From JAQVEM01 sp964610315 (lineage in GTDB: Bacteria > Actinomycetota > Humimicrobiia > Humimicrobiales > Humimicrobiaceae), in assembly GCA_964610315.1 (NCBI GenBank), contig CAZSVM010000004.1, positions 1 to 64,000 on the forward strand: a stretch of 64,000 nt of DNA, in the 5' to 3' direction. Below the pieces are notes generated by a model. That model did not search any database, had not been told where the DNA came from, and saw nothing but the letters and a program-made list of their open reading frames with translations. This document shows, one piece after another, positions 45,199 to 52,730 of this stretch. The number at the start of each line of letters is the position of its first letter. Position 1 is the first letter of the stretch. The position numbers were made by a program, and so were the translations under genes.

Positions 45199-46165
45199 TA
45201 TTTCAAAAAATAGTAAACGTGATATAGATTTATCTGTAGTTGTTCCTATTTATAACGAAAAGGAAAGTATAGCGAAATTGTATAGGGAACTTGATAAAAC
45301 TCTTTCCGGGATGAATCTGAAATATGAAGTGCTGCTTATAGATGATGGAAGTATCGATGGTACTCTTGATGAGCTGGTAAAGATTCATGATAAAAATAAA
45401 TTATATAAAATTATCAGCTTTAGAAGAAATTTCGGGCAGACATCGGCTATCAGTGCCGGTTTTGATTTTACCAGCGGCAAAGTAATAATAACTCTGGATG
45501 CGGATTTGCAGAATGATCCCTCCGATATCCCCCTTTTACTGGAGAAATTAAATGAAGGGTATGATATCGTAAGCGGGTGGCGGGTGAACAGAAAAGATAA
45601 AGCTGTAACCAGGAGATTTCCCTCCATGATCGCCAATAAATTAATATCGAAACTTACCGGAGTTTATCTTCATGACTATGGATGCACTCTAAAGGCTTAC
45701 CGGAGAGAAGTGATAGAAAACATTGACCTGTATGGTGAGATGCATCGGTACATTCCTGCCATAGCTAGCTGGATGGGAGTAAGGGTTGCGGAGGTTCCGG
45801 TCAGGCATCACAGTAGAAAATACGGAAAATCCAAGTATGGATTTTCCAGGACCATAAAAGTAATCCTGGATATAATCACCGTAAAATTTCTTTTAAGTTA
45901 TTCACAGAGACCCATACAGATATTCGGCCTGCTGGGTTTATTTTCGGCAGCTATTGGTTTTATTATGACACTTTATTTAATTATAATGAGGATATTTTTC
46001 AGTCAATCCCTTTCGGATAGGCCGCTGTTTATTCTGTCCATATTTATGATTTTTATAGGAATCCAGCTTATTACCATGGGGCTTCTGGCAGAAGTGCTTA
46101 TGAGGGTACATCATAAAGTTCGAAATAGACCTACATATGTAATAAAAGAAATGATTCTAAAGTAA
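45191..46165 (+). CDS. Polyprenyl-phosphate sugar transferase (GtrB/ArnC-like GT2) with two membrane helices
   Basis: A 324-residue GT2. The soluble half has SVVVPIYNEKES, IDDGSIDGT, FRRNFGQTSAI, TLDADLQNDP and a later HRYIPAI segment, all typical of the GtrB/DPM1/ArnC group. Two membrane helices follow near 240-262 and 273-297. These proteins make polyprenyl-phosphate glucose, mannose or modified arabinose on the inner face for use by GT-C enzymes outside. It overlaps the uronate epimerase gene. The sugar is not defined by sequence. Confidence 0.9.
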   Translation: MNNISKNSKRDIDLSVVVPIYNEKESIAKLYRELDKTLSGMNLKYEVLLIDDGSIDGTLDELVKIHDKNKLYKIISFRRNFGQTSAISAGFDFTSGKVIITLDADLQNDPSDIPLLLEKLNEGYDIVSGWRVNRKDKAVTRRFPSMIANKLISKLTGVYLHDYGCTLKAYRREVIENIDLYGEMHRYIPAIASWMGVRVAEVPVRHHSRKYGKSKYGFSRTIKVILDIITVKFLLSYSQRPIQIFGLLGLFSAAIGFIMTLYLIIMRIFFSQSLSDRPLFILSIFMIFIGIQLITMGLLAEVLMRVHHKVRNRPTYVIKEMILK

Positions 46166-46178
46166 ATATGAACTTATA

Positions 46179-47180
46179 ATGAATAAATTAGACCGTATTT
46201 TTAGCCTGCTTCGGATTTATATAAATTACTGCTTTAAAAGAACCAATTGCCGTTATTATCCCATCAGAATATGGATCGAATTATCCAGCAGATGCAATTT
46301 AAGATGCCGCTTTTGCGTCAATAAAGATCTGCCGCCGTATCAGAAGGGGGATATGGATTTTCAGCTGTTTAAAAAAATAATCGATGAAATAGCCGGCAAG
46401 GTCCATGATGTTAATTTATTTCATAGAGGAGAGCCGCTTCTTAATAATAACCTGATACCAATGATTGCTTATGCCGCTAAAAAGGGAGTTAAAACCAGAA
46501 TTCATACCAATGCTACTCTTATGAATAAGGAACTGGACAGGAACATAATATTAGCCGGTCTGGATTTAATCTCCTTCTCATTTGACGGGTACACCAGAGA
46601 AGTATATGAAAAAAACAGAATTGGTGCCGAATTTGATAAAAGCTTAGCTAATATAAAAAATTTCCTTAAGGTAAAAAAGCAATTGAAATCAAAAAAACCA
46701 TATACCATTATCCAGGTTATAGGTAACGGAATAAAATTGTCCAGAGAGGAGACCATAAAACAAAGGAAAGCTTTTTTAAAGAATTTTAAAAATCTTCCAC
46801 TGGATAAGATAGTAACCAGGACTGCCCATAACTGGGGAGGATTGCTTAAGATAAATGAGGCAGATAATAAGAGAGTCGAAAACAAAAAAATAAGTTCCTG
46901 TACCTTCCCTTGGTACTCACTTACTATATTTTATGATGGAAGGGTGTTTTTATGTCCCCAGGACTTCGAAGGTAAAATTTATATAGGTAATATTAATGAA
47001 AGGAGGATAGAGGAAATTTTCAATGGCGAAACTATAAGGAATATAAGAAAAGCATTTAGGTCTGGTATAATTGATGATAGGTTTCCCTGCAGGGATTGTG
47101 ATAGAATTGGGAGAAAATCTTTTCTGGGTATTCCTCTGGAATATCTGAGGATTTTTATAGGGGATCACTTGAGAAACTAG
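46179..47180 (+). CDS. Radical SAM protein with SPASM-like C-terminal domain
   Basis: A 333-residue radical SAM enzyme. The cluster-binding CxxxCxxC is Cys39-Cys43-Cys46 in SSRCNLRCRFC. The C-terminal third contains SSCTFPWYSLTIFYDGRV, FLCPQDFEG and FPCRDCDRIG, matching a SPASM or twitch domain that binds further iron-sulfur clusters. Such enzymes modify peptides, sugars or lipid heads. Its place between a polyprenyl-phosphate-sugar synthase and a hexapeptide acyltransferase suggests a modification of the glycan or carrier lipid. No precursor peptide gene is obvious nearby. The reaction is unknown. Confidence 0.88.
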   Translation: MNKLDRIFSLLRIYINYCFKRTNCRYYPIRIWIELSSRCNLRCRFCVNKDLPPYQKGDMDFQLFKKIIDEIAGKVHDVNLFHRGEPLLNNNLIPMIAYAAKKGVKTRIHTNATLMNKELDRNIILAGLDLISFSFDGYTREVYEKNRIGAEFDKSLANIKNFLKVKKQLKSKKPYTIIQVIGNGIKLSREETIKQRKAFLKNFKNLPLDKIVTRTAHNWGGLLKINEADNKRVENKKISSCTFPWYSLTIFYDGRVFLCPQDFEGKIYIGNINERRIEEIFNGETIRNIRKAFRSGIIDDRFPCRDCDRIGRKSFLGIPLEYLRIFIGDHLRN

Positions 47181-47270
47181 AAAATGATGTCAAATATATG
47201 AAATATTTAGTATATTAAATGTTCTAAATGTATTCTTTGGCAGCTGGTTTTTGCCGGTTGGAAAAAGGAG

Positions 47271-48014
47271 TTGATTGAAATAGAAAGATATGAGGATAAG
47301 ATACAAAAGGCACTTTTTGCTAGAAACAGGTCAAAAATTGCCAAATACATGGATTTATTTGTGGGAAGGAAAGGCTTTTTTAATTTGTTGAAATATGAAT
47401 TAATAATCCTGCTGTTTCAGGATATGCGTGGAGCTATTGGCATTTTTTTTAGAAATTTATTTTATCCCATGTTGTTTAAGAAAGTAGGCAAGGGAGTGAG
47501 TTTTGGAAAATCGGTAACTATAAGGCATCCTCATAAGATAACTATCGAAGATAATGTAGTAATAGATGATTACGGTGTTCTAGACGCCAAGGGACTGGAC
47601 AATAAAGGTATCAGCATAGGGGAAAATATCTTTATCGGCAGGAACAGTATATTAAGCTGCAAGAATGGCGATATAATCCTGGAAAAAAATGTAGTGATAG
47701 GATTTAACTGTGAGATAGTTTCAACCAGCAGGGTGATAGTTGGGGAGAATACCTTAATTTCCGCATATGTATATATTATCGGCGGGGGACATGATTATTC
47801 CAGAGTAGATATTCCCATATCCGAGCAGGAGAAGCCTTCTTATGGTATAAAGATAGAAAAGAATTGCTGGATAGGAGCAGGTGCCATGGTTTTTGACGGT
47901 ATTACCATAGGAAAAGATGCTATTATCGGAGCAGGAGCTGTGGTTTCAAAAGATATACCCCCTTTCTCCATAGCAGCAGGAATACCGGCAAGAGTTGCCA
48001 AGTTTAGAAAATGA
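47271..48014 (+). CDS. Hexapeptide-repeat (left-handed beta-helix) acyltransferase
   Basis: A 247-residue protein with a helical N-terminal region (to about 75) followed by hexapeptide repeats such as VGKGVSFGKSV, ITIEDNVVIDDYG, IGENIFIGRNS, GGGHDYS with the catalytic-type His, and IGAGAVVSKDIPP at the C-terminus. This is the WcaF/maltose-acetyltransferase type. It would O- or N-acetylate a sugar, which provides a substrate for the deacetylase and esterase at 54.7-58.2 kb. The start is uncertain: the TTG at 47271 abuts AAGGAG with no spacing, and no in-frame ATG occurs until residue 23. Confidence 0.87.
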   Translation: MIEIERYEDKIQKALFARNRSKIAKYMDLFVGRKGFFNLLKYELIILLFQDMRGAIGIFFRNLFYPMLFKKVGKGVSFGKSVTIRHPHKITIEDNVVIDDYGVLDAKGLDNKGISIGENIFIGRNSILSCKNGDIILEKNVVIGFNCEIVSTSRVIVGENTLISAYVYIIGGGHDYSRVDIPISEQEKPSYGIKIEKNCWIGAGAMVFDGITIGKDAIIGAGAVVSKDIPPFSIAAGIPARVAKFRK

Positions 48015-48037
48015 TTGAGTAGTTTATTTAATAAAGG

Positions 48038-49069
48038 ATGAAAAACAGGATTGTTTCTTTTTACAAAAAAAATAAGAAAATAATACTTCTTCTGGTCAGA
48101 ATCATAATCAGTGCTTCTCTTATTTTCTATTTGATTAAGACACAGATAAAAAATTTCTCCAGTGTAGTTGAAATTTTAAAATCATCGGATAAGATTTTGC
48201 TTATCCTTGCGCTATCAACCCATGCTCTGGGTACCTATATAACTGCGGTCAGGTGGAAGGCTCTTTTAAATACCCAGAAAGTAAAATTGGGTGCGGCCAC
48301 GTTAAGTGTTACCGTACTTATAGGTTCTTTTTTCAATAATTTTCTACCCACCAGCATCGGAGGGGATGTATTCAGAACCTATGATGCTTCAAAAAAGGGT
48401 AAGATTCCCCTGGGTGTGTCAGCTTCGGTAATTCTGGTGGAGAGATTTTCCGGGGTGGTAAGCGCTGCAACTTATGCAATTATAGCCTTATTTTTAGGAT
48501 TTACCGCTATCGGCCACCGTTCGGTAATCATTCCTATCGTTATATTTTTTATAATAACCATAATTCTGGCTTTTTTAATCATCAATCCTTCTTTTTTCGG
48601 ATTGGGTAAAATTTCCAATAAGTTCAAATTTATGCGGAAAATAAATGAAAAATTATCCAATGTTTATAATACCCTGATGAGCTTTAAAAAATATAAAGGG
48701 GCGCTTGTGGTAGTACTGGTCTTTAGCTTTCTTCTTCAATTTACGGTTATACTCAACTGGTTTCTGGCGGCCAGAGCTCTGGGAATCAATTTAAGTTTAA
48801 CCGCATTTATATTTATTGTGCCGGTAGTGGCAACCATAGCCATGATCCCCATCTCTATCGGCGGCATCGGATTGAGGGAAAATTCTCTGGTTTTTATCCT
48901 GATTGCCATGGGAGTAACCAGTGAGAAAGCTGCTTTATGTTCCCTTCTTATATTATTTATGCTGATTATAATGGGAACCATAGGAGGAATTATATATATC
49001 GTAAGGCCCCATTTAGAAGACAGATTCAATAAAACAAAACCGGAAACATCGGATAATCTTAAAACTTAG
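48038..49069 (+). CDS. UPF0104 / lysylphosphatidylglycerol-synthase-like membrane protein
   Basis: A 343-residue polytopic protein with the family landmarks: the STHALGTYITAVRWKALL segment, FLPTSIGGDVFRTYDA after the third helix and ISIGGIGLRENSLVF late. It is the third member in the window and closest to the 38799 protein. No catalytic domain is fused. AAAGG lies directly before the ATG. It is the last gene of the rightward run from 44230 and converges with the B12-binding radical SAM gene 63 bp away. Confidence 0.87.
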   Translation: MKNRIVSFYKKNKKIILLLVRIIISASLIFYLIKTQIKNFSSVVEILKSSDKILLILALSTHALGTYITAVRWKALLNTQKVKLGAATLSVTVLIGSFFNNFLPTSIGGDVFRTYDASKKGKIPLGVSASVILVERFSGVVSAATYAIIALFLGFTAIGHRSVIIPIVIFFIITIILAFLIINPSFFGLGKISNKFKFMRKINEKLSNVYNTLMSFKKYKGALVVVLVFSFLLQFTVILNWFLAARALGINLSLTAFIFIVPVVATIAMIPISIGGIGLRENSLVFILIAMGVTSEKAALCSLLILFMLIIMGTIGGIIYIVRPHLEDRFNKTKPETSDNLKT

Positions 49070-49132
49070 AGTGGAAATGTCCAGTATTCCATAAAAAATT
49101 CCCCGGGTGGTTATTTCCTGTAAGAAGAGAAA

Positions 49133-50530
49133 TTAAAAACCGGACAATAATCTGGCTATAATATTGCGAAATCGTTTGGTAGCATTCATGGAAAACTCAC
49201 CATATCTGGAGTATATGACAGCATACCCTATTGCCTTTACAATGGAAAACTTTCTGAAAATACGGAATCCAAATCTCTGGAAACATCGAGCAATATCATT
49301 TCTGGAAAAATGGGGGAGATTAAGTAATGAACCTCGCCGCGAGATGTATCCTCTGGGCAGAGGTTCATCCGGATTGAAGTATCCCTTCCGGATACAGTAA
49401 TTATAGAGCTCCGTCCCCGGATAAGGATAGAATACGAATATACTTACTACATCCGGTTTTATTTCAACGTTTAAACTAATGGTGTCCAGATGTTTTCCTA
49501 TGGTTTCATCGGGAAGTCCGACCATATTCAGGGTTTTAACCTGAAATCCGATTTTTTTGGCCATTGCTGTGGTTTTTAGAATTTGATGATTGGTCATATT
49601 TCTCTTTAAAATTTTTCGCCGCAGCTCCTCATTGCCGGACTCTAGACCCAAATCAACTCTGCGGCCCCCTGCCTCCTTTAATTCTTTCAGCATTTCTTCA
49701 TTACAAATCCCCACACGGCTGCAGAAAATAAAAGGCTTGCCAATTTCCAGGGGATATTTCTCACAAAATTTCTTACGGATTGTTTTATTCATCATAAAAA
49801 TATCATCATCAAAGAAAATTTCTTTAAATCTGTACCTTTCATTAAGATATTTTAGCTCCTCCATTATATGTTCGGCGGAACGGAAGCGGACATAACCTCC
49901 CGGTTGAGATTCACTTATGCTCCTGTTTGCACAGTAAGTACACTGGTATGGGCAGCCTCTGGTTGTCAGTACTCGTACCTGTGCAAATCCATACCGGTCA
50001 ATTGATTTCTGATGATTGAAGAGTTCCCTGTCCTCGAACGGAAGTTTATCCAGATCAGCGATAAACGGCCTTGTTTCATTCTTTATAATGTTCCCCCCAA
50101 TCCTCACCCATAAATTCTTTATTTTACTGCAGTCTCTGCCAGCCTTTAGAGCATTCACCAGTTCCAATAAGGGGTACTCTCCTTCTCCGATACAGATGGC
50201 ATCTAATCGGGGGATGTCTTCGATACACATTGGGTAAGAGGTGGGATGGGGCCCTCCGCAAATTGTAAATATACCCTTAGGGACATTATTAACCAGTTTC
50301 TTTATAAAATGGAACTGCTCTGTTGTTGAGTATGTGCCTATAATATCCGGATTCTGCTCTCTGATATAAGCTTCCCATTTTTTAGGATTGGGTTCTCTGG
50401 TAAAATGTATTAGAGAAATGGATTGTATGCCATTTTTTTTAAGCACAGCAGAAAGAAAAGCCAGTCCATGCTGATAGTATAAAGGGCCGAATTTTTGATT
50501 TATCTCCGTAAATAAAAGAAATATCTTCAT
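49133..50530 (-). CDS. B12-binding-domain radical SAM protein
   Basis: A 465-residue class B radical SAM enzyme. The N-terminal 130 residues form a cobalamin-binding-type Rossmann domain (FLLFTEI, YYQHGLAFLSAVL, IIGTYSTTEQ, CGGPHPTSYP, CIGEGEYPLLEL). The radical SAM barrel has Cys193-x3-Cys197-x2-Cys200 in TTRGCPYQCTYC, then LGLESGNEEL. No DxHxxG cobalamin motif is apparent, so the domain may be degenerate. Members methylate unactivated carbons or modify lipids and sugars. The C-terminal 110 residues are specific to this subgroup. The substrate is unknown. Confidence 0.88.
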   Translation of the reverse strand: MKIFLLFTEINQKFGPLYYQHGLAFLSAVLKKNGIQSISLIHFTREPNPKKWEAYIREQNPDIIGTYSTTEQFHFIKKLVNNVPKGIFTICGGPHPTSYPMCIEDIPRLDAICIGEGEYPLLELVNALKAGRDCSKIKNLWVRIGGNIIKNETRPFIADLDKLPFEDRELFNHQKSIDRYGFAQVRVLTTRGCPYQCTYCANRSISESQPGGYVRFRSAEHIMEELKYLNERYRFKEIFFDDDIFMMNKTIRKKFCEKYPLEIGKPFIFCSRVGICNEEMLKELKEAGGRRVDLGLESGNEELRRKILKRNMTNHQILKTTAMAKKIGFQVKTLNMVGLPDETIGKHLDTISLNVEIKPDVVSIFVFYPYPGTELYNYCIRKGYFNPDEPLPRGYISRRGSLLNLPHFSRNDIARCFQRFGFRIFRKFSIVKAIGYAVIYSRYGEFSMNATKRFRNIIARLLSGF

Positions 50531-50568
50531 AAATTGGTATTATTTCACTAAAAATAAATTCGTCAATA

Positions 50569-50727
50569 TTAGAAATTTAAAATATCCAGTAATTTATGAA
50601 AAAAATCTCTCAGGTAATTATTATATAAGCTAAAATTTGTGATTTCAAAAAAAATGATTAATGCCAGTAAAAAAACAAGCGCAAAAAAAAGATAATATAA
50701 AATTTTTATAAACAAAATTCTTTTCAT
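50569..50727 (-). CDS. 52-residue single-helix membrane peptide, coupled to a DPM1-like transferase
   Basis: A short gene supported by an exact ATGA overlap (50727-50724) with the stop of the upstream glycosyltransferase on the same strand. The frame runs 52 codons to TAA. The product starts MKRILFIK, has one strong hydrophobic segment at about 9-27, then a short amphipathic tail (FEITNFSLYNNYLRDFFHK). Single-helix peptides translated with an enzyme often act as subunits or stabilisers. I know no named family for it. Confidence 0.65.
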   Translation of the reverse strand: MKRILFIKILYYLFFALVFLLALIIFFEITNFSLYNNYLRDFFHKLLDILNF

Positions 50728-51683
50728 TTATTCTCTCTGATAATTTTTTTCAAAAGATATAAAATTTCTTCCTGGTTAATCCTGATTCTTTTAATTATAT
50801 TTGCTGATATACCTACTATAAAGAATGTAACTGAAATAAAAAGAAAAGTTCCCCCTACGAATCCTGACCAGATGTTTGGATGGAATGACCCTATTGAAAT
50901 ATAGGTATAAAGTAAAATTGATCCAAAAAAGACACTTATTATAAAAAAGAAGAGGGCAATATAAGAAAAAAAAGTAAACGGCTTATAGTCTCGATAAGTT
51001 TCAAGAATAATTTTAAGAGCATTTATTCCATAAGTAAAAAGTTTGGAGGAAATTTTTGAAACCCGTGAAGGAAAATATTTTACTTTTATGGGAATTTCAA
51101 TAATATTTAGTTTCTTGAATGAAAGATCAATAAATATCTCCTGAGTATAGGTAAAACTACCCTGTAGATTTAAATATAACAATGCTCTTTGGGAATATGC
51201 TCTGAATCCACACGAAACGTCGTAAAACCTTTTACCAACCAGCTTACTTATAAATATTGACATTAATTTATTTCCCCAGAACTTGGATAGAGGCATCTGT
51301 GGATAATAGCTTTTATTAATAAATCTGGAAGCGGTTACCAGATCAGCTTTTTCTTCCATAATAGGTTTAATAAGTTTGGGAATATCTTGGGGATTGAATT
51401 GGCCATCTCCGTCAATACTGACCATAATTTCGAAATTATGGTCCAGAGCATATTGGATGCACTTGCCAAATGTTGCACCCAGTCCCATATTACGGTAATT
51501 TTTTATGACCTCTGCACCTGAATCCCCGGCAATTTTTGCAGTTTTATCTGTACTGCCGTCATCGATAACCAGGATATGAATTTCGGATACTTCCTTAAGT
51601 TTCTCCGGAATATTTTGTATTACTTCTTCTATTTTTTCTTCTTCGTTATAGGCAGGAATTGCCACTAGTAATTTTTTTACCAT
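50724..51683 (-). CDS. Polyprenyl-phosphate sugar transferase (DPM1/GtrB-like GT2) with two membrane helices
   Basis: A 319-residue GT2 with LVAIPAYNEEEKI, VIDDGSTDKT, NMGLGATFG, SIDGDGQFNP and CGFRAYSQRALL. Two C-terminal helices lie at about 237-262 and 271-295. It would charge polyprenyl phosphate with a sugar on the cytoplasmic face. It diverges from an ArnE/ArnF-like pair plus GT-C enzyme, and together these make a complete synthesise-flip-transfer route (inference). DGD replaces the more common DAD, a known variation. Confidence 0.9.
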   Translation of the reverse strand: MVKKLLVAIPAYNEEEKIEEVIQNIPEKLKEVSEIHILVIDDGSTDKTAKIAGDSGAEVIKNYRNMGLGATFGKCIQYALDHNFEIMVSIDGDGQFNPQDIPKLIKPIMEEKADLVTASRFINKSYYPQMPLSKFWGNKLMSIFISKLVGKRFYDVSCGFRAYSQRALLYLNLQGSFTYTQEIFIDLSFKKLNIIEIPIKVKYFPSRVSKISSKLFTYGINALKIILETYRDYKPFTFFSYIALFFFIISVFFGSILLYTYISIGSFHPNIWSGFVGGTFLFISVTFFIVGISANIIKRIRINQEEILYLLKKIIRENK

Positions 51684-51980
51684 ATTGCCTTTGCTATATT
51701 AACTTTAACCATATTAAATCTTTGTATCGTTTATTATTGAACCGAACTGTTTTAAAATCTGTCTTTACCATTCCGGTATAATTAAGTCAAAAGTTATCCA
51801 GATAACCGGTATATACAGTGTAATCCAATTTGAATAATTTTATAACTATAACATAAAAAATAATAGGCTTTAAGATTTTTTATTTTTTTATACAGCATAA
51901 AAAAACTTATAATTTGATTAATTTTGATATAAAATGTGTTTCACGATATTTATTTGGTTTAATTAGCTAAAAAATCAAAA

Positions 51981-52355
51981 ATGAAATTTAAAAATATTAA
52001 TAAAGATTTTTTTTATATCCTTATACTTGTTCTCACTATCAGTATTAATTTACTAAGTGTAATAGCAAGTAAATATATAGGGATAAATTTTAAACTCTCT
52101 GGGATTTTTATTTTCTGGCTCGCCGTTCTTATAATAACTTATGGCCTGAAATTTTTGTTCTGGTTTATTCTGCATAGACAATTCCGGCTGTCTTTTATAT
52201 ATCCATTCCTGAGTTTGAATTACTTTCTCTCGCTGTTTCTGGGAAAGATTCTATTCCAGGAGCCTATTACTTTAAAGAAAATAGTAGGATCTACCATAAT
52301 AGTAATTGGCGTATTTATTATAAGCATGTCCAGTAAAAAGCTGGAAGGAGTCTAA
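51981..52355 (+). CDS. Half-size EamA/SMR-like transporter subunit (ArnF-like position)
   Basis: A 124-residue protein with four hydrophobic segments. The last half carries FIYPFLSLNYFLSLFLGKILFQEP and the KIVGSTIIVIGVFIIS closing helix, both typical of EamA and small-multidrug-resistance folds. In the Arn pathway two such half-size proteins (ArnE and ArnF) flip the polyprenyl-phosphate sugar. The next gene is a second half-size protein three bases downstream, so a heterodimer is likely. The transported sugar is not known. Confidence 0.78.
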   Translation: MKFKNINKDFFYILILVLTISINLLSVIASKYIGINFKLSGIFIFWLAVLIITYGLKFLFWFILHRQFRLSFIYPFLSLNYFLSLFLGKILFQEPITLKKIVGSTIIVIGVFIISMSSKKLEGV

Positions 52356-52358
52356 TAT

Positions 52359-52697
52359 ATGCTTTATATTTCTTTAGCGATTATAACCCAGTTCCTGGTT
52401 GCTCTTGCCCAGCTTATTCTTAAAATGGGAGCGGTCAGAGTGGATTTTAAAAAACCTTTGATTCATAATTTTAAAAATAAATATCTGCTTATAAGCATAT
52501 TTTTATTTTTACTGGTTCCCATGCTTTCCATAATTGCCATGAGAGTAATGGGTTTCTCGAATTTTTACTCCTTTACTGCATTAAGCTACTTTTTTATAAT
52601 GTTGTTTTCATGGAAGGTCCTTAAGGAAGATATCGATAGATTTAGAATTATAGGGAACCTTCTGGTTATTGCTGGGGTTATAATATTTAATTTATAG
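52359..52697 (+). CDS. Half-size EamA/SMR-like transporter subunit (ArnE-like position)
   Basis: A 112-residue protein with four hydrophobic segments: AIITQFLVALAQLILKMGA at the start, SFTALSYFFIMLFSWKVLKED in the third helix region and a closing GNLLVIAGVIIFNL. It pairs with the preceding protein in the manner of ArnE/ArnF. AAGGAG eight bases before the ATG supports the start. It is followed 33 bp later by the DUF2723 GT-C enzyme that could use the flipped donor. Confidence 0.78.
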   Translation: MLYISLAIITQFLVALAQLILKMGAVRVDFKKPLIHNFKNKYLLISIFLFLLVPMLSIIAMRVMGFSNFYSFTALSYFFIMLFSWKVLKEDIDRFRIIGNLLVIAGVIIFNL

Positions 52698-52730
52698 ATT
52701 AATATTAATAGAAATTATTTTAAGGAGAGT

